DNA of 64,000 nucleotides from an uncultured Pelagibacteraceae bacterium (GCA_902593905.1 CACJKF010000001.1:248001-312000); one strand, 5' to 3'. Numbered from the stretch's first letter, positions 52,898 to 62,802 are shown. Notes: generated by a model not told the origin, from the sequence alone. Numbers and translations are program-made.

Positions 52898-53761
52898 TTA
52901 TTTCCATCTGTCATGAGACCATATCCACTCGTTAGGATTTTTGACTAACATATTCTCGATGAATTCATTTAGTTTTTTCGTTAAAATTGATTTGTCTTTA
53001 TAGTCGTCTGAATTAATTTCATTAAAAAATTTAATTTTGAAGGTGTTATTTTTTTCTCTTTCAATAAACACAGGAACTATTTTAAGTTTATATTTGATAG
53101 CAAGTTGGGCAGGCAAAGTTGTAGTCAAAGCTGGAAAATTAAAAAAGTTAATTCTTTCCCCTTCGCTTACCCTTTGATCGATCATCAGAGCAATGCTATG
53201 ATTTTTTTTAATATATTCTATAGCATCCCTAACACCGTTAATACCTTTTTTGATTTGATTCTTACACACATATTTTTTTCTTAAAAATTCCATAAAAGGA
53301 TTTAAATAATAATTATTTAGAGGTCTATATATAGTGGCTAAATTTACTTTTCTCTTTGTAATTTCCATTGACATAAGTTCAAAGTTTGAAAAATGTCCTG
53401 AAACAAATATTACTGGCTTATTATTTTCAACAATATTTTTCAAGACATGTTCTCCATAAATTTTAATATGATTATTATTTTTTTTAAAAAAACCTAAAAA
53501 TATATATTCTATGAAAGTCATACCATAATTCTTCCACATATTAGATGCTATGGTATCTCTCTCTTTTTGATTCATTTCTTTAGAAAAATAGTTTAAGTTT
53601 TTTTCAATAATTTTTTTAGATTTAAATAATGGAGCAAATCGCAAAAATAAGTATGAAAAAAATTTTCTACTTAATTTTAAACCAATTATTCGCCCAATAA
53701 TAAAAAAAAAATAAATAATTAAAGCTTGAGTAAAATACTTTAGATTTTTAATTATAAACAT
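52898..53761 (-). CDS. lpxL: Lipid A biosynthesis acyltransferase (LpxL/HtrB type)
   Basis: This inner-membrane acyltransferase adds a secondary acyl chain to KDO-lipid A. The 287-residue protein has an N-terminal helix (YFTQALIIYFFFIIGRIIG), the HX4E catalytic motif GHFSNFE at about residue 122, the segment IYRPLNN, and GVRDAIEYIKKNHSIALMIDQRVSEG. The final WSHDRWK resembles the usual ending W.H.RW. It follows lpxK with a 14-base overlap. Specificity (lauroyl or myristoyl) cannot be read. Confidence 0.9.
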   Translation of the reverse strand: MFIIKNLKYFTQALIIYFFFIIGRIIGLKLSRKFFSYLFLRFAPLFKSKKIIEKNLNYFSKEMNQKERDTIASNMWKNYGMTFIEYIFLGFFKKNNNHIKIYGEHVLKNIVENNKPVIFVSGHFSNFELMSMEITKRKVNLATIYRPLNNYYLNPFMEFLRKKYVCKNQIKKGINGVRDAIEYIKKNHSIALMIDQRVSEGERINFFNFPALTTTLPAQLAIKYKLKIVPVFIEREKNNTFKIKFFNEINSDDYKDKSILTKKLNEFIENMLVKNPNEWIWSHDRWK

Positions 53762-54680
53762 TCAAAACTTTCTTTAAAAATTTTTCATTATTTATTATCT
53801 CAAGCTTTACCTTTAAACACTTAATTTCTTCAATATTGTATTTTAATATTCTTAAATAATCTTTTTCCGTAGTGACTATTTCACAATTATTTTTTTTTGC
53901 GTAATCAACTAAATTTATAAGTTCACTTTTGCTATAATTATAATGATCAGGGTATGCAACTGTTTTAAAAATATCAAGATTATTTTCAATTAAAATCTTA
54001 AAAAAATTATCAGGATTTCCTATGCCGGCGAATGCAACTAGTTTTTTTTGTTGAAAAATTTTAAAATCCAGAAGATTATAAATTGAGTAATAAATTTCTA
54101 ATTTTTTATTTACTTTATAAATTTTTTCTTCAAAATCTTTATCAGGCTTGCCATTAATTAACACTACTTCTGATTCTTGAAGAGCGTCAATACCTTCTCT
54201 TAAAGGGCCTGACGGCAAAATATAACCATTACCAATCAATTGATTTTTATTAAAACATATGATGCTTAAGTTCTTATTAATACTATAATCTTGAAAACCA
54301 TCATCTAAAATCACCGAGTCAAAACCATCATTTTCCGCTCGTAAAATTCCTTTTGATCTATCTTCTTCGATAATAACGTTGCTAAAATTATTTTTTAATA
54401 AATAGTGTTCATCATTATGGCCTTTGTAATATTTTCTTAAAATAACTGGTTTTCTACCTTTTTTTTGAAGTTCCTTTGCTAAATAAATAGAGGAAGGAGT
54501 TTTTCCAGTACCGCCAATATAAATATTTCCTACACAAATTATAGGAATATTGAAACTCTTTCTTTTAGAAAATATTTTTCTTAATCTTATTATACAATTT
54601 ACAATTAAGGTTATTGGCATAAGTAAAAAAGGAAAAATACTTTTTTTTGTTTTCCAAAATTCTGGCTTATTGAATTTCAT
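53748..54680 (-). CDS. lpxK: Tetraacyldisaccharide 4'-kinase
   Basis: LpxK phosphorylates the lipid A disaccharide to lipid IVA. The 310-residue protein has a first helix (FPFLLMPITLIVNCIIRL), then VGNIYIGGTGKTPSSIYLA with the Walker A loop, VILDDGFQDY with the catalytic Asp-Asp, and TTEKDYLRI near the end. The motifs are characteristic. It lies between waaA (14-base overlap) and lpxL. Confidence 0.93.
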   Translation of the reverse strand: MKFNKPEFWKTKKSIFPFLLMPITLIVNCIIRLRKIFSKRKSFNIPIICVGNIYIGGTGKTPSSIYLAKELQKKGRKPVILRKYYKGHNDEHYLLKNNFSNVIIEEDRSKGILRAENDGFDSVILDDGFQDYSINKNLSIICFNKNQLIGNGYILPSGPLREGIDALQESEVVLINGKPDKDFEEKIYKVNKKLEIYYSIYNLLDFKIFQQKKLVAFAGIGNPDNFFKILIENNLDIFKTVAYPDHYNYSKSELINLVDYAKKNNCEIVTTEKDYLRILKYNIEEIKCLKVKLEIINNEKFLKKVLNVYN

Positions 54681-55941
54681 ACATTAAAAATTTCTTTATA
54701 TTTATCATTGTTTCATCTAAAGTTTTTTTTCCTAAATCATCTAAAAATTTGAAATTTTTAGTTTCCTTTCTTTTTTCCTTAAGATCACTTATTAAAAAAG
54801 AACTTAATTCATAAAAGTCTTCAATTTTTTTAGAAATTTCATTTTTTTTAAATAATTCATAAATTTCCTCAAAGTTATACACAAAGGGCCCATGATAAAT
54901 TTTACAACCAAATCTAGCTGCATCTATTGGATTTTGCCCACCTGATTTTTCAAATTTCTTTAATGTAGATTTTCCAAGAAAAATACTTTTTGCATATTTA
55001 AAAAAATGATTTAAACCGCCGTAAAAATTTATTATGAAAACTTCACTTTTAATGTCCATAACTTGATTTTTATTAACTACTACAGAATTTAAATGAAACT
55101 TATCACAAATTAGCTTTATATCATTTACTCTTTCAATATGTCTAGGTGCAATAATTGTTTTAATATCTTTAAATTTTTTTTTAACTTCTAAATGAGTTTG
55201 CAAACAAAGAGTTTCCTCATCTTTATGTGTGCTTGCTGCAATCCAAAACCTATTGTTCGATAAAAAATCTTCATTTAGGTTGTTTTCAAAATCTGTATGT
55301 TTTGAGCTTATTAATTTAATATTACCAGTGTATAAAATATTTGGAGCATTTAATTTTGAAAGAAAGTCTTTAGTTTCAAAATTTGATGTAAGACATAAAT
55401 TTAATTTACTAAAAATTTCTTTTGCAAAATTTGGCATTATTAACCATCTGTGAAAAGACTTTTTTGTTAGTCTTGCATTAATCAAAGCTACTGGGATTTT
55501 AAGTTTTTTTGCATTTAAAATTAGATTAGGCCAGATTTCTGAGTCAACTAAAAAAATTACATAAGGTTTCCATGTCATTAAAAACCGCTCAATCAGAAAA
55601 TCAGCATCTATTGGAAAATATCTATGAGATATATTTTTAAACCTTTTCAACTCTTCTTTTGCTAAATTACCAGAACTTAATGTTACAGTTGTAATTAAAA
55701 ATTCATAATCTTTATTATTAAGCTCTTCCAAAATAGGAAAAATACTTTTTAACTCACCAATACTAGCTGCGTGAAACCATATAAGTTTTTTTTTTTGATT
55801 AATTGGAACATTAAAATGGGAAGAAAAGATTTTTTCTTTATATCTTAGCTTGTCTTCTTTATTTAAAATTTTTCTAATGAATATAAAAATTACTAAAAAT
55901 GGATAAAAAATATTTGTAAACCATCTATAAAAAAGAACCAT
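54667..55941 (-). CDS. waaA: KDO transferase (3-deoxy-D-manno-octulosonic acid transferase)
   Basis: WaaA adds KDO to lipid IVA, using CMP-KDO from KdsB. With the ATG at 55941 it is 424 residues, close to E. coli's 425; the track start 15 codons earlier lies inside msbA. It has an N-terminal helix (YPFLVIFIFIRKIL), IWFHAASIGELKSIFPIL with the base glutamate, LVDSEIWPNL, and IAASTHKDEE, and the C-terminal GQNPIDAARFGCKIYHGPF. It belongs to GT-B family GT30. Confidence 0.9.
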   Translation of the reverse strand: MVLFYRWFTNIFYPFLVIFIFIRKILNKEDKLRYKEKIFSSHFNVPINQKKKLIWFHAASIGELKSIFPILEELNNKDYEFLITTVTLSSGNLAKEELKRFKNISHRYFPIDADFLIERFLMTWKPYVIFLVDSEIWPNLILNAKKLKIPVALINARLTKKSFHRWLIMPNFAKEIFSKLNLCLTSNFETKDFLSKLNAPNILYTGNIKLISSKHTDFENNLNEDFLSNNRFWIAASTHKDEETLCLQTHLEVKKKFKDIKTIIAPRHIERVNDIKLICDKFHLNSVVVNKNQVMDIKSEVFIINFYGGLNHFFKYAKSIFLGKSTLKKFEKSGGQNPIDAARFGCKIYHGPFVYNFEEIYELFKKNEISKKIEDFYELSSFLISDLKEKRKETKNFKFLDDLGKKTLDETMINIKKFLMYEIQ

Positions 55942-55945
55942 CAGA

Positions 55946-57688
55946 TTACTTAAGTTGTTTTTGATAAAGAGATTTATATTCTGCACAATTTGAAATAAGT
56001 AAATTGTGATTTCCAGAGTCTATCAATTCACCATTTTTTAAAACAAATATTGTATTAGCATTATGAATTGTTGAAAGCCTATGTGCTATTACAATTGTAG
56101 TTTTATCTTTTGTTAAGTTTATAATTGCTTTTTGAACTATCTCCTCCGAGTCAGCATCGAGAGACGACGTTGCTTCATCTAATAATATAATTGGAGATTT
56201 CTTTAAAATTGCCCTTGCAATAGAAATTCTTTGCTTTTGCCCACCTGAGAGACGTACTCCGTTTTCTCCAACTACAGTGTCAAGTTTATTTGGCAATTTT
56301 TCAACAAATTCATACGCTGCAGCACTTTCACAAGCCTTTTTGATTTCTTCATCTGATGCTTTAGAGTTAGCATAAGAAATGTTATTTTTAATAGTATCAT
56401 CAAATAAAATTACATCTTGGCTTACTAGTGAGATATTTTTTCTTAAAGAAGATAGATTAACTTCATTTATTTTATTTCCATCAATAGATATATATCCTTT
56501 TTGAGGGTCATAAAATCTAGCGAGAAGATTAATTATTGTACTTTTGCCCGCTCCACTATGACCAACTAAAGCCGACATTTTTCCACCTTCAATTTTAAGA
56601 TTTAAACTTTTTAAAGCTCTATCATTAGTTTTATCGTATTTGAAATTTACATCATTAAAAACAATGTTGCATTTATTAACATTTAGATCGGGCAAGCTTG
56701 TAATATTCTTTATTTCTATTTCTTTATCTATAATTGAGGATATCCTGTTGAAGGCCGCACCTCCTTGATATGCAACCATATTTATAGTCGCTAATGATCT
56801 AATTGGTTGGTAAGCCAACATCATTGCTGCCAAGAATGAAAAAAAGTTGTTAAGGCCTAACTCACCACTTGAAATCAATTTTCCAGAAAAAAAAATAAAA
56901 CCAGCTATCATAATACCTGTTAGAGTTTCCATTATAGGAGTGGCTCTTATCATTACACTGTTGTATTTAATATTTTTTTCAATTAAATCATCAATAACTT
57001 TATCTGCCTTTGTACTTTCATCTTCTTCTTTTTGATAAATTCTTATCATCTTTGATGCCCGAAATATCTCACTTAACAATGTAGCTAACTTTCCGGATAA
57101 ATCTCCAGCTTGCGCAACTACTTTACCAACTCTTTTTCCAAGGCTTTTTGCAAAGCCGCCAGCTAATGGAATCATTAAAATTGCAAAAAGCGCCAATTTC
57201 CAATTTTGGTAAAACATTACAAAAATTAAAGCTAAAGCTGTGAAACTATCTTTCATAAGATTTAATACTCCAACGCTTACCAATTGTTGGATTTGATGAG
57301 AATCAAACATTATATTTGAAATATATTTTCCAGAGTGGCGACTATCTAAAGTTTTAATATCAGAAAATATAATATTATCAGATACCTTTTTTTGTATTTC
57401 TCCACAAATTTCTTGACCTACACGAATTGTAAGTAATCTTGCAAAATATAAGGAAATACCTTTTGTAGTGAAGACAACAATTATTGCTAAAGGTATTACC
57501 CATGCTAATGTTTTGTCTTGGTCTATGAAAATTTTTTTGACCGCCGGATCCAAGAGCCATGCTATACCTGAGGAACTACCTGCAACTAAGATCGATAGAA
57601 ATAATGAGAGAAAGAGCTTATTAAGATGATTAATAATATATTCTCTATAAAGTCTTTTTAAAATTGGAACTAACTCTTTAAATTTCAT
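55946..57688 (-). CDS. msbA: Lipid A/lipid-linked ABC exporter (MsbA type)
   Basis: This half-transporter flips lipid A-core across the inner membrane. The 580-residue protein has six predicted helices in the first 330 residues, then an ATPase with Walker A GHSGAGKST, Q-loop SLVSQDVILFDDTIKNNI, signature LSGGQKQRI, Walker B IILLDEATSSLD and switch AHRLST. Placement with waaA, lpxK and lpxL supports MsbA over other lipid ABC exporters. Confidence 0.9.
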   Translation of the reverse strand: MKFKELVPILKRLYREYIINHLNKLFLSLFLSILVAGSSSGIAWLLDPAVKKIFIDQDKTLAWVIPLAIIVVFTTKGISLYFARLLTIRVGQEICGEIQKKVSDNIIFSDIKTLDSRHSGKYISNIMFDSHQIQQLVSVGVLNLMKDSFTALALIFVMFYQNWKLALFAILMIPLAGGFAKSLGKRVGKVVAQAGDLSGKLATLLSEIFRASKMIRIYQKEEDESTKADKVIDDLIEKNIKYNSVMIRATPIMETLTGIMIAGFIFFSGKLISSGELGLNNFFSFLAAMMLAYQPIRSLATINMVAYQGGAAFNRISSIIDKEIEIKNITSLPDLNVNKCNIVFNDVNFKYDKTNDRALKSLNLKIEGGKMSALVGHSGAGKSTIINLLARFYDPQKGYISIDGNKINEVNLSSLRKNISLVSQDVILFDDTIKNNISYANSKASDEEIKKACESAAAYEFVEKLPNKLDTVVGENGVRLSGGQKQRISIARAILKKSPIILLDEATSSLDADSEEIVQKAIINLTKDKTTIVIAHRLSTIHNANTIFVLKNGELIDSGNHNLLISNCAEYKSLYQKQLK

Positions 57689-58551
57689 ATTGAATAATTT
57701 TTAGATAAAATTGTCAAGAAAAGTACAAAACCAGAAAAATTATTTGTTTTAAATGCTTTTAGACAAGAGTTCGCTTCTTTTTTATTAAAAATAATTAACT
57801 GAAAAACCAAGCTAAAGATAAAAATTACAAATAACATAGAAAAAAAATTTGGCCCAAAATCTTTTAGGAAAAGAAAGATCAAAATTAAAAAAACTAAGCA
57901 ATAATTAAAACTTACAAACAATTTTATATTCTCTTTAAATTTTATTGAAGTTGACTTCACTCCTATAATTTCATCATCATTTATATCTTGGGCACCATAA
58001 ATAGTGTCATAACCCAATGTCCAAAATATGGCTGACGCATAAAGTGTGATTATATCTAAAGAGATGTAATTGTTTATTGATGCCCAAGCCATAATTATCC
58101 CCCAGTTGAATGTTAAGCCTAAGAATAATTGAGGCCAATAAGTAATCCTCTTCATAAAGGGGTATGAAAAAGCTAATAACATCGAACTCATGCCAAGAAC
58201 GATTGTTAAAAAATTAAATTGTAAAAGAATTATAAGTGCTAAAAAGCATAATACTAAAACATATAAAAAAGATCGTTTCACAGAAATTTTACCAGATGCA
58301 ATAGGTCTTTCTTTAGTTCTCAAAACCTTTTTATCAAAGTCTTTATCTACTATATCATTAAAAATGCATCCCGCGCTTCTCATTAATACAGAGCCCAAAA
58401 AAAATAGCACTAAGTAATAAAAAAATAATTTTGCGTCTTGATTAAAATTAAATGCATAGGCTAAACCCCATGAGCAGGGCCAAAATAAAAGCATATAGCC
58501 TATAGGCTTATTTAATCTTGTTAATTCTACGAAAATTTTTAATTGCTCCAT
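57685..58551 (-). CDS. ubiA: 4-hydroxybenzoate polyprenyltransferase
   Basis: UbiA prenylates 4-hydroxybenzoate in ubiquinone synthesis. The 288-residue membrane protein has about eight helices, the aspartate motif NDIVDKDFDKKVLRTKERPIASGKI and the second aspartate region YGAQDINDDEIIGVKST. It begins LTRLNKPIGYMLLFWPCSWGLAYA, typical of UbiA. It is head of a run into msbA with a 4-base overlap and is divergent from the DUF2721 gene. Confidence 0.93.
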   Translation of the reverse strand: MEQLKIFVELTRLNKPIGYMLLFWPCSWGLAYAFNFNQDAKLFFYYLVLFFLGSVLMRSAGCIFNDIVDKDFDKKVLRTKERPIASGKISVKRSFLYVLVLCFLALIILLQFNFLTIVLGMSSMLLAFSYPFMKRITYWPQLFLGLTFNWGIIMAWASINNYISLDIITLYASAIFWTLGYDTIYGAQDINDDEIIGVKSTSIKFKENIKLFVSFNYCLVFLILIFLFLKDFGPNFFSMLFVIFIFSLVFQLIIFNKKEANSCLKAFKTNNFSGFVLFLTILSKNYSI

Positions 58552-58604
58552 GAAATATTACTTGTAAATATCAAACACTAACTTCATAATCAAATCGATT
58601 CGAT

Positions 58605-59015
58605 ATGGATATAGATTACACAGTAGCAGCACTAATGTTTCCTGCTATTCCACTAATGATGACAATGTACAGTAATCGTTTTCATACTTTAAGTGCATTA
58701 ATAAGAAAAATTCATGACCAATATACTTTTGAGAAAAAAATTCCCCCTGAGTGGGAAAATCAACTACATGTACTTAATAAAAGAACTAACTATCTTAAGT
58801 ATGTTATGGGCTTTTCGGCATTTGGATTTTTATTTAATATGTTAACCGTCCTACTCTTATATTTAGATTTTATTTTATACGCGAGATTAAGCTTTGCGTC
58901 CTGTTGTATATGTATGATTTTCTCAATTTTCTTATTTTTACAAGAAATAAGATTATCTAACGAGGCTTTAAAATTTCATTTGAGCGATATGGATTCAATG
59001 AAAAAAGATTTATAA
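58605..59015 (+). CDS. DUF2721-like membrane protein
   Basis: This 136-residue protein has three hydrophobic helices: VAALMFPAIPLMMTMYSNRF at the N-terminus, MGFSAFGFLFNMLTVLLLYLDF, and FASCCICMIFSIFLFLQEI. The order of helix, charged helical region SALIRKIHDQYTFEKKIPPEW, and two helices resembles DUF2721 proteins, of unknown role. It ends directly against the DUF1289 stop. Its neighbours give no clue to its job. Confidence 0.65.
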   Translation: MDIDYTVAALMFPAIPLMMTMYSNRFHTLSALIRKIHDQYTFEKKIPPEWENQLHVLNKRTNYLKYVMGFSAFGFLFNMLTVLLLYLDFILYARLSFASCCICMIFSIFLFLQEIRLSNEALKFHLSDMDSMKKDL

Positions 59016-59279
59016 CTAATTCTTTTCCAAAAGACTTTTTTTAAACAGAGAAATTCCCTGCTTAATTTTATGATCATAAGACTCTTTAAATGTTTCAAGT
59101 TGCCAACCATTCATCCTATTTATAATTATCTTTAAATTTTCAGACTTCCAACCATCAGTTGTATTATCATCTTTCCATAACTTTTTTTCCTCATTGGTTC
59201 TAGCACAGCCATAGCAAAAACCTGAAACAGGATCAGTTTTACAAATACTTATGCATGGTGAGATAATTTTTTTTGACAT
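59016..59279 (-). CDS. DUF1289 small cysteine-rich protein
   Basis: This 87-residue protein has the DUF1289 signature at its start: SPCISICKTDPVSGFCYGCARTNEEKKLW, with four cysteines likely to bind a metal or Fe-S cluster, followed by a tryptophan. The C-terminus has W-K-S-E-N-L-K and a helical tail. Role unknown. The ATG shares one base with the qor stop, so the two are probably coupled. Confidence 0.8.
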   Translation of the reverse strand: MSKKIISPCISICKTDPVSGFCYGCARTNEEKKLWKDDNTTDGWKSENLKIIINRMNGWQLETFKESYDHKIKQGISLFKKSLLEKN

Positions 59280-60253
59280 TAAGGAACAAGTATAGCCGGG
59301 CCTAACAATTTTCTTGCCTCTAAATCAGCATGCGCTTGTTTAGCATCAGATAGCTTATATTTTTTTGCTATTCTAATTTTTATTTTACCAAATTTTACTT
59401 TTTCAAAAATTGCGTCCGCTCCAGCTTGAAGTTCTTTACCGTTTGTAAAGTATTGTGCTATTGAAGGTCTTGTTAAGTATAGACCTTTCGGTTGTATGTC
59501 TTTGGGGACATTTACTGGATCTAATGGCCCAGAAGCATTACCAAAGCTAATCATCATTCCTCTAACTTTAAGACATGCTAGAGATTTTTGAAAAGTATTT
59601 TTTCCTACACCGTCAAACACTGCGGTAACCCCCTCATTTTTGGTAATTTTCATAACTTCTTTAGAAAAATCATACTTAGAATAATTAATTACATTCAAGT
59701 ATCCATTTTCCTCTGCAATCTTTATTTTTTCATCAGATCCTACTGTTCCAATTACTTTTGCGCCAATACTATTCGCCCACTGTGCAAAGATTTGTCCAAC
59801 GCCTCCAGCAGCTGCATGGAATAATACTGTCTCACCAGCTTTAAGTTTATAAGTTTTTGTTAACAAATAATTCGTAGTTAAACCTTTTGTCATTAAAGTA
59901 GCAGCTAAATCATGTGAAATTCCATCTGGAACTTTTACAGCTATTTTAGAAGGAATAATTCTTTGTTGAGAATAAGCTCCCAAAGGAACTGACGCATAAG
60001 CTATGTTGTCTCCTTTATTAAAATTAGTGACGTTTGAACCAACTTCATCTATTTTACCAGCAGCCTCTAAACCAATACCACTTGGTAACTTAACCGGATA
60101 TAATCCTGATCTATGATAAGTATCAATATAGTTTAAGCCAATGGCATGGTTCGTAACTTTAATTTCGTCTGGGCCAGGTGATCCAACCTCAACCTCTTGA
60201 AGTTCTAAAACCTCGGGTCCTCCATTTTTATTAATTATTATAGATTTTGGCAT
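59279..60253 (-). CDS. qor: Quinone oxidoreductase, zeta-crystallin type (MDR family)
   Basis: This 324-residue NADPH-dependent medium-chain reductase without zinc ligands reduces quinones or enoyl substrates. It shows the N-terminal GroES-like domain with GLEAAGKIDEVGSNVTNFNKGDNIAYA, LTTNYLLTKTYKLKAGETVLFHAAAGGVGQIFAQWANSIGAKVIGTVGS with the nucleotide fold, and GVGKNTFQKSLACLK. It is 25 bases after pirin on the same strand. Confidence 0.9.
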   Translation of the reverse strand: MPKSIIINKNGGPEVLELQEVEVGSPGPDEIKVTNHAIGLNYIDTYHRSGLYPVKLPSGIGLEAAGKIDEVGSNVTNFNKGDNIAYASVPLGAYSQQRIIPSKIAVKVPDGISHDLAATLMTKGLTTNYLLTKTYKLKAGETVLFHAAAGGVGQIFAQWANSIGAKVIGTVGSDEKIKIAEENGYLNVINYSKYDFSKEVMKITKNEGVTAVFDGVGKNTFQKSLACLKVRGMMISFGNASGPLDPVNVPKDIQPKGLYLTRPSIAQYFTNGKELQAGADAIFEKVKFGKIKIRIAKKYKLSDAKQAHADLEARKLLGPAILVP

Positions 60254-60278
60254 TTTAAACGGAAACGTACTTTAAGTT

Positions 60279-61121
60279 TTAATATTTAGCAAATGTTCCG
60301 TTATTATAATCTTGAATAGCTTCAAGTATTTCAGCTTTTGTATTCATTACAAATGGCCCACCTCTTGCGATTGGCTCACCAATAGGTTTTCCAGCTATGA
60401 ATAAAAATTCTGACTTTTTGTTTGCTTTTATGTGAAGACGCGTACCTTTCTCAAGTAGAATTAGGTTCGAGTCAGATGTTTTGTCATGCTTTTTTTCTCC
60501 AATATTTAACTCACCTTTTAAGAGATATACAAAAGAGTTGTGACCTGGTGGAACTTCACATTTAAATTCTTTTTCCTCATTTAAAACTATATGAAAGTAT
60601 ACTGGTTCGACGTTATGATTTTTCTCAGGGCCTTCAGCTTTTTCAAATTTACCTGCAATTACTTTTACAGTTTTATCAATATCCACATGTTTACCTAATT
60701 CATTACCTTTAATATAAAGGTATTCAGGCTTATTTTTTTTCATTTTAGCTGGCATGTTTATCCAGAGTTGAAATCCCAATAATTTCCCCTCTTTCATCGC
60801 AGGCATTTCAGAATGGATAATGCCTCTACCAGTTTTCATCCATTGCACATCTCCAGATGCCATAATTCCTTTAGCTCCAGTACTATCTTGATGCTCAAAT
60901 TCTCCACTCAACATATAAGTTACTGTTTCTATCCCTCTGTGAGGGTGAGGAGGAAAACCTGCAATATAATCATCTTTATTTTCAGATCCGAATTCGTCTA
61001 ACATTAAGAAAGGATCAATGTAATCTGCCTCGGGAGTTCCTATACTTCGTTTTAATTTTACGCCTGCACCGTCTGAAGCGCTTAATGCTTTAATAATTTT
61101 TTTAACTTCAATTTGTGACAT
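60279..61121 (-). CDS. Pirin family protein
   Basis: This 280-residue bicupin iron protein has the metal-site motif PPHPHRGIETVTYMLSGEFEHQDSTG (two histidines in HPHR, one later His, and Glu), then KTGRGIIHSEMP. Some pirins cleave quercetin and others regulate pyruvate dehydrogenase, and the substrate is not predictable. The C-terminal cupin has IAGKPIGEPIARGGPFVMNT, which is typical. It lies with the redox genes. Confidence 0.92.
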   Translation of the reverse strand: MSQIEVKKIIKALSASDGAGVKLKRSIGTPEADYIDPFLMLDEFGSENKDDYIAGFPPHPHRGIETVTYMLSGEFEHQDSTGAKGIMASGDVQWMKTGRGIIHSEMPAMKEGKLLGFQLWINMPAKMKKNKPEYLYIKGNELGKHVDIDKTVKVIAGKFEKAEGPEKNHNVEPVYFHIVLNEEKEFKCEVPPGHNSFVYLLKGELNIGEKKHDKTSDSNLILLEKGTRLHIKANKKSEFLFIAGKPIGEPIARGGPFVMNTKAEILEAIQDYNNGTFAKY

Positions 61122-61142
61122 GATAATGAATATAATACATGT

Positions 61143-61805
61143 TTAAACTATATCAAGTAGCTGCGTCAGGTTGCTAATTTCATTTTTGGGTTTGTAATCA
61201 AGAATATCAAATTCTGATTTGCTTCTATTAACCCAAATGGAATTATAACCAAAGTTCCCACCTCCCGATACATCCCATGTATTTGCGCTTAAAAAAGTAA
61301 TTTCATTCGCTATAACTTTATACTTTTTTATTGGAATTTCGTAAACCTTTGAGTCAGGTTTATAAACTTTAACTTCTTCAATAGAAAAAAGATCATCGAA
61401 TATATTATTTAATTTATTACTCTCAACTAGTTTATAGAGAAGATCAGGGTTTCCGTTAGAAAGAATTGCAAGTTTAAAGTTTTTCTTTTTTAAATGTTCT
61501 AATACCCCTCTAACTTCGGGATATGGGGATAAAATTTTATAAAGATTTAACAACTCATTTTTCATACTTTTATTGATATTGAACACTCTCATAGATTTAT
61601 CCAAACTATCCTCAGTAACTTCCCAAAAATTTTTATGTCTTTTCATTAAACTTCTAAGCCAAGTATACTCGAGTTGAGTAGTTCTCCAAAAATTTGCAAA
61701 TGCTTCCCATTTAGTTCCAATTTTATCTTTACATTTTTCAGCAGCTGAATTTACATCGAACAATGTACCATAAGCATCAAAAACTATTGCCTTTGTTTTC
61801 ATCAT
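61143..61805 (-). CDS. Haloacid dehalogenase, type II
   Basis: This 220-residue HAD protein has VFDAYGTLFDVNSAAEK with the nucleophilic aspartate, LAILSNGNPDLL, KVYKPDSKVYEI, and SANTWDVSGGGNFGYNSIWVNRS. The order matches L-2-haloacid dehalogenases, which release halide from 2-haloalkanoates, although many homologues act as phosphatases. The start could be either of the first two Met codons. It is directly upstream of the pirin gene and follows a CDGSH gene. Confidence 0.88.
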   Translation of the reverse strand: MMKTKAIVFDAYGTLFDVNSAAEKCKDKIGTKWEAFANFWRTTQLEYTWLRSLMKRHKNFWEVTEDSLDKSMRVFNINKSMKNELLNLYKILSPYPEVRGVLEHLKKKNFKLAILSNGNPDLLYKLVESNKLNNIFDDLFSIEEVKVYKPDSKVYEIPIKKYKVIANEITFLSANTWDVSGGGNFGYNSIWVNRSKSEFDILDYKPKNEISNLTQLLDIV

Positions 61806-62045
61806 TTATTTAATGTTATGTGAACCATCACATAATGGCTGATCATTTGTTTGTTTGCATGTACAAAAAAAAACTTTTTTTGATTGATCTGCTAAATACT
61901 TTAAAGGTGCAAATTCAGTTCCTTTATGCGAACCGTCACAAAAAGGTTGTTTAGAGCTTATTCCACATGTACACCAAAAATAAGATTTCCCCTCTAACAC
62001 ATCAATACCTATTGGGGAATCCCCAGCTCTTTTACCTTTTTTCAT
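61806..62045 (-). CDS. Tandem CDGSH iron-sulfur protein
   Basis: This 79-residue protein has two CDGSH cluster sites: CTCGISSKQPFCDGSH and CTCKQTNDQPLCDGSH, each with three Cys and one His (2Fe-2S). This is the miner2-like double form. Between them is a basic stretch. The function is redox or cluster transfer, not known in detail. The ATG lies 46 bases from divergent rsmE. Confidence 0.9.
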   Translation of the reverse strand: MKKGKRAGDSPIGIDVLEGKSYFWCTCGISSKQPFCDGSHKGTEFAPLKYLADQSKKVFFCTCKQTNDQPLCDGSHNIK

Positions 62046-62091
62046 TAATGCTCCTTTATATCTTTAAAATTTATTTATATTATAAATGCTT

Positions 62092-62802
62092 ATGAATATT
62101 AGATTATATCATCCAGACAGTATACTAGAAAATAAAACAAGTTTGTTAAGTAAAGAGCACACTCATTATGTTGTAAATGTCATGCGACTTAAAAGAGGCT
62201 CAAGCTTAAATTTTTTTAATAAAAGCGGAGAATGGAAAAGTGAAATAATTTTTTTAAATAAAGATAGAGTTGAAGTTAGGTTTTTAGAAAAAATTAAAGA
62301 AGCAAAAAATCTATCTAAAACCGAAATAGCAATTTGTTTGGTCAAAAAAAATCCGATGGACAATATACTGCAAAAAGCCACAGAGCTCGGTGTTGGTAAA
62401 ATAATTCCTATAGTTTCAGAGAGAACAGAAGTAAAAGAATTGAATATTGATAGAGCAAAAAAAATTGTGATTGAGGCAACTGAGCAATCTAATCAACTTG
62501 TTCCTCCAGAAATTACAGATGTGATTAAATTGAAAGATTTTTTGAAAACCTTTGATGAAACTTCAAAACTTTTATTTGCTGATGTTAATTCAAAAGATAA
62601 TTTAAAAATTGAGGATTTAAAAAACTTCAAATCCCTCTGTATATTAATTGGTCCTGAAGGTGATTTTTCTCCGGTAGAGCGTGAGTCTATCCTCCAAAAC
62701 AGAGCAGTAAAACCTTTTACGTTATCTAGAAACATTCTAAGGTCCGACACTGCCGTAATAAGCGCGATTTCATTAGTAAATTTTATCAATAACTTTAATT
62801 AA
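62092..62802 (+). CDS. rsmE: 16S rRNA (uracil1498-N3)-methyltransferase
   Basis: RsmE methylates U1498 of 16S rRNA. The protein is 236 residues from ATG 62092 (MNIRLYHPD); the track starts 2 codons earlier. It has an N-terminal PUA-like domain (HYVVNVMRLKRG) and the SPOUT domain with ILIGPEGDFSPVERESI and LSRNILRSDTAVISAISLV. The GPEGGF motif reads GPEGDF. The gene is divergent from CDGSH and precedes coxB. Confidence 0.92.
   Translation: MNIRLYHPDSILENKTSLLSKEHTHYVVNVMRLKRGSSLNFFNKSGEWKSEIIFLNKDRVEVRFLEKIKEAKNLSKTEIAICLVKKNPMDNILQKATELGVGKIIPIVSERTEVKELNIDRAKKIVIEATEQSNQLVPPEITDVIKLKDFLKTFDETSKLLFADVNSKDNLKIEDLKNFKSLCILIGPEGDFSPVERESILQNRAVKPFTLSRNILRSDTAVISAISLVNFINNFN

Noticed and set aside
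55942-55986. Extended waaA start
   Set aside because: It lies inside msbA; starting at 55941 gives the usual WaaA length and start pattern.
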